Shown here: one piece after another, positions 33,655 through 35,740 of the stretch
How the letters are laid out: the number at the start of each line of letters is the position of its first letter
Numbering within the stretch: position 1 is the stretch's first letter
Assembly (NCBI RefSeq): GCF_028308085.1
Contig: NZ_JAQMFS010000100.1
Coordinates: 1-35,740, forward strand
DNA from: Gemella haemolysans
GTDB taxonomy: Bacteria; Bacillota; Bacilli; Staphylococcales; Gemellaceae
Reading direction: 5' to 3'
Length of the DNA stretch: 35,740 nt
Program-made: the position numbers and the translations under genes
Notes under the pieces: generated by a model
The model's input: the letters and a program-made list of their open reading frames with translations, nothing else
The model's database searches: none
Told to the model about the DNA's origin: nothing

Positions 33655-34374
33655 ATGAAATACTTAGTTTTTAATTCTAAAAAAGAAGCTTCACAAGAAG
33701 CATATAAAATTATTAAAAGTTTAATAGATGACAATTCAACATTAGGGCTTGCAACCGGATCAACTCCAACAGATTTATACGAAGAGATGATCGCTGATTA
33801 TAAAGCTGGCAACTTCAGCTATAAAAATATTAAATCTTATAACTTAGATGAGTATGTTGGAATTAGTTATGATCACCCTGAAAGTTATCATAAATTCATG
33901 GACACTAATTTATTCGATCATGTTGATATAAATAAAGAAAATACACACGTTCCTGATGCTAGTGCTGAAGACTTAGAAAAAGCTCTTAAATCATATCAAG
34001 AAGAGCTTAATAACATACAAATCGATGTTCAAATCCTTGGTGTTGGATCTAATGGACACATTGGTTTTAATGAACCTGGAACTTCATTTGAAGCTGGAGT
34101 GCACGTTGTCGATTTAAAACAAGAAACAATCGAAGCAAACTCTAGATTCTTTAATAACGATATTAACCTAGTACCAAAACAAGCTGTAACAATGGGAATT
34201 AAAGATATTATGCGCGCAAAACATATTATCTTATTAGCATTTGGAAAAGCAAAACAACAAGCGATAAAAAGTTTAATAGAAGGTGAAGAAATAACTGAAA
34301 ATATTCCTTGTACTGTTCTAAAAAATCACCCTAGTGTTTATATACTAGTAGATAAAGAAGCAGACTTTAAATAA
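33655..34374 (+). CDS. nagB: Glucosamine-6-phosphate deaminase
   Basis: This 239-residue enzyme converts glucosamine-6-phosphate to fructose-6-phosphate and ammonia. It has LATGSTPTDLY (32-42), NLDEYVGI with Asp65 as the probable general base, and GVGSNGHIGFNEPGTSF with His135 and Glu140. Asn at 133 replaces the Asp of E. coli NagB, as I recall is common in Gram-positive enzymes. It lacks the E. coli C-terminal allosteric extension, being shorter than 266 residues. An AAGGAG site lies in the 18-bp gap after nagA, so the genes are co-transcribed. A large hairpin follows the stop codon. Confidence 0.95.
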   Translation: MKYLVFNSKKEASQEAYKIIKSLIDDNSTLGLATGSTPTDLYEEMIADYKAGNFSYKNIKSYNLDEYVGISYDHPESYHKFMDTNLFDHVDINKENTHVPDASAEDLEKALKSYQEELNNIQIDVQILGVGSNGHIGFNEPGTSFEAGVHVVDLKQETIEANSRFFNNDINLVPKQAVTMGIKDIMRAKHIILLAFGKAKQQAIKSLIEGEEITENIPCTVLKNHPSVYILVDKEADFK

Positions 34375-34381
34375 TTAATAA

Positions 34382-34432
34382 AGTGGGAGTGACTTTCGAC
34401 TAACCCTTCATATTTAGTCGAATCCTCCCACT
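34382..34432. terminator. Large intergenic hairpin after nagB
   Basis: The outer arms AGTGGGAG (34382-34389) and CTCCCACT (34425-34432) and the inner arms TTCGACTAA (34395-34403) and TTAGTCGAA (34414-34422) form a long two-part stem. No strong T-run follows on the plus strand, so it may be an mRNA-stabilising or attenuating stem, or a dispersed intergenic repeat, rather than a full terminator. Confidence 0.6.
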
Positions 34433-34448
34433 AAAATAAATATATCGA

Positions 34449-34462
34449 TGTAAGCGTTTGAT
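34449..34462 (+). promoter_or_regulatory. Possible catabolite-responsive element (cre)
   Basis: TGTAAGCGTTTGAT matches the TGWAANCGNT part of the CcpA-binding consensus but fails at the final CA. Its place just before the mutarotase gene, in a sugar-use operon, makes CcpA control plausible. Confidence 0.35.
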
Positions 34463-34493
34463 TTTAAATTTTAAAATGGGGAGGTACAAAATA

Positions 34494-35528
34494 ATGAGTA
34501 CACAACTACAATGGACAAATATAGCTACCGTAGCAGCTCAAAAAGGATACGAAAATAATATAGGTACAGCAGGATTAGTTAAAGGAGTTAGCGGAAATAA
34601 ATTGATTTTTGGTGGCGGTGCTAACTTTCCGGGTGGACTTCCTGTAGATGGAGGAGTCAAAGTAAATCATAAAGATGTATATCTATATGAGGAAACATCT
34701 GACGAAGTAACATTATTAGATCAAATTCAATTCGACTATCCTTTAGCATATGGACCAAGCGCAGTATATAACGATACTTTATACTATATTGCAAATAAAT
34801 CTGAAACATCATCAGAAATTTTAGCATTCACTATTGTTGATAATAAATTAAAAGTTGAAGTAGTCGACACTCTTCCACTTACTGTAGAAAATGTTATCGC
34901 AAAAGTTCACGACAATAAACTATACTTCGGTATCGGATCTATCAACGGATCTAATAACAATGAACTTTATGCATATGATTTAGCAACTAAAAAATTTGAA
35001 GTATTCTCAGAATTTCCTGGGAAATTACGTAATCAAGCTGTAAGCTACGTATACAATAATGAACTTTATGTATATGGTGGTGGTGCTAGTGAAACTTATA
35101 ACGATGGATATAAAGTTAACTTAGAAACAAAAGAATGGACTCAACTAGCTGATGTAGTAATCGATAATGAAGAAGTATCTCTATTAGGTGCTGATTGGGC
35201 GCCATTAAACGACCATGAACTTCTAGTAATAGGTGGTTTCAATAAAGATGTTTGGAAAGATGCAGTATTTAACTTAACGACATTACAAGGTGAAGATCAC
35301 GCAAAATACCGTGATGCATACTTCAGACGTCCTGTAAGTGACTATAAATGGAATAAAAAAGAATTAGTATACAACTTAAAAGAAAATCGTTGGTATCAAT
35401 TAGGAGAAATTCCTTTTGAGGCACCTTGTGGACATGCCCTGTTAGCTACAGATAATAACGTATATTCTATTATGGGTGAGATTAAACCAGCAGAAAGAAA
35501 ACCATATATTCATAGAACTAAAAAATAA
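34494..35528 (+). CDS. NanM-like cyclically permuted mutarotase (sialic acid epimerase family)
   Basis: This 344-residue Kelch beta-propeller protein resembles the cyclically permuted mutarotase family related to E. coli NanM/YjhT, which interconverts sialic acid anomers. Visible Kelch-like strands include KLIFGGGANFPGGLPVDGG (near residues 38-56), NELYVYGGGASETYNDGYKV (near 195-215) and ELLVIGGFNKDVW. The start is set at 34494, where GGGGAGG is properly spaced; the frame is open 36 bases further up, but that ATG has no SD. There is no signal peptide, so it acts in the cytoplasm, unlike periplasmic E. coli NanM. Its position after nagAB fits a sialic acid to GlcNAc-6-P to fructose-6-P route, but no nanA, nanE or nanK is in the window. 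Confidence 0.82.
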   Translation: MSTQLQWTNIATVAAQKGYENNIGTAGLVKGVSGNKLIFGGGANFPGGLPVDGGVKVNHKDVYLYEETSDEVTLLDQIQFDYPLAYGPSAVYNDTLYYIANKSETSSEILAFTIVDNKLKVEVVDTLPLTVENVIAKVHDNKLYFGIGSINGSNNNELYAYDLATKKFEVFSEFPGKLRNQAVSYVYNNELYVYGGGASETYNDGYKVNLETKEWTQLADVVIDNEEVSLLGADWAPLNDHELLVIGGFNKDVWKDAVFNLTTLQGEDHAKYRDAYFRRPVSDYKWNKKELVYNLKENRWYQLGEIPFEAPCGHALLATDNNVYSIMGEIKPAERKPYIHRTKK

Positions 35529-35536
35529 TAATAACT

Positions 35537-35569
35537 AAAGATACCCTATATTTTAAATAGGGTATCTTT
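35537..35569 (+). terminator. Rho-independent terminator of the mutarotase gene
   Basis: AAAGATACCCTAT (35537-35549) and ATAGGGTATCTTT (35557-35569) form a 13-bp perfect stem. Because the A and T flanks are symmetric, it may also act on the other strand. Confidence 0.88.
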
Positions 35570-35615
35570 AATAATTTGTAAAATCACTCATATTTGAATT
35601 CTTTATTAATAAAAT

Positions 35616-35645
35616 AAAAAAAAAGAACCTTCCAAAAGGAAAGCT
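35616..35645 (-). terminator. Terminator of the rRNA operon after 5S
   Basis: On the minus strand AGCTTTCC pairs with GGAAGGTT (two G-U pairs) around TTTT, followed by nine T. It lies about 10 bases past the 5S rRNA end. Confidence 0.8.
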
Positions 35646-35653
35646 CTCACTGT

Positions 35654-35740
35654 TGCCTGGCAACGTTCTAGTCTCACAGGGCGTAAGCCCAACTACATTC
35701 GACGCTAAAGAGCTTAACTTCTGTGTTCGGTATGGGTACA
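35654..35740 (-). rRNA. rrf: 5S ribosomal RNA, 3' three-quarters (5' end outside window)
   Basis: On the minus strand the sequence contains the universal 5S core CCATACCGAACACAGAAGTT, then AAGCTCTTTAGCG, GTAGTTGGGCTTACGCCC and a 3' end around GTTGCCAGGC. These are the loop B/C and D/E landmarks of bacterial 5S rRNA. About 87 of roughly 115 bases are present. The exact 3' end is approximate. The 16S and 23S genes should lie to the right. Confidence 0.93.

Noticed and set aside
34382-34432. Hairpin after nagB as a plain rho-independent terminator
   Set aside because: The stem is strong but no T-run follows on the plus strand, so I listed it with reduced confidence.

Overview
The window is AT-rich, with genes packed mostly on the minus strand. 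It looks like a low-GC Gram-positive coccus of the Bacilli, and Gemella is my best guess. The evidence is YSIRK-type surface proteins with sortase signals, an M26 (IgA1-protease type) metalloprotease with an N-terminal LPNTG, AAGGAGG-type ribosome sites, and a streptococcal/staphylococcal-type GcvH-L/SirTM lipoate cluster. The genus is inferred; no database search was possible.

Layout. 1-90 is the right end of an IS3-family insertion sequence (transposase C-terminus plus terminal repeat). 259-1934 (minus) is a DeoR-family regulator coupled to a FruK-type kinase. 2428-3759 is a DUF805 membrane protein with a Q/G/N/P-rich tail built from 87-bp tandem repeats. 4111-7443 (minus) holds a FabK-type reductase, a YeiH-type transporter and a Gate-domain membrane protein. 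7935-14219 (plus) is a 2094-residue M26 metalloprotease. 14384-16626 (minus) holds a second DeoR regulator, an RDD membrane protein and a YebC-family protein.

16963-24364 is the most unusual part: a lipoate/ADP-ribosylation cluster. The minus-strand order is luciferase-like monooxygenase, SirTM-class sirtuin, lipoate ligase, Old Yellow Enzyme (OYE) homologue, second lipoate ligase, then GcvH-L with its own promoter. A second OYE homologue diverges on the plus strand. Known clusters of this kind carry a macrodomain hydrolase that removes ADP-ribose; none is present here, while the ligase and the OYE gene are each duplicated.

24946-29866 encodes two more sortase-type surface proteins, convergently arranged. 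30171-32111 is a Kup potassium transporter. 32488-35528 (plus) is an amino-sugar/sialic-acid set: nagA, nagB and a NanM-like mutarotase. The window ends inside a minus-strand 5S rRNA, so an rRNA operon lies to the right.

The genes suggest a mucosal coccus. The protease and adhesin-like proteins face the host, nagAB and the mutarotase handle host-derived amino sugars, and the lipoyl cluster may respond to redox stress, as proposed for its relatives. An 11-nt motif shared by the nagA promoter inverted repeat and the upstream region of the second DeoR gene suggests that this regulator controls amino-sugar use.
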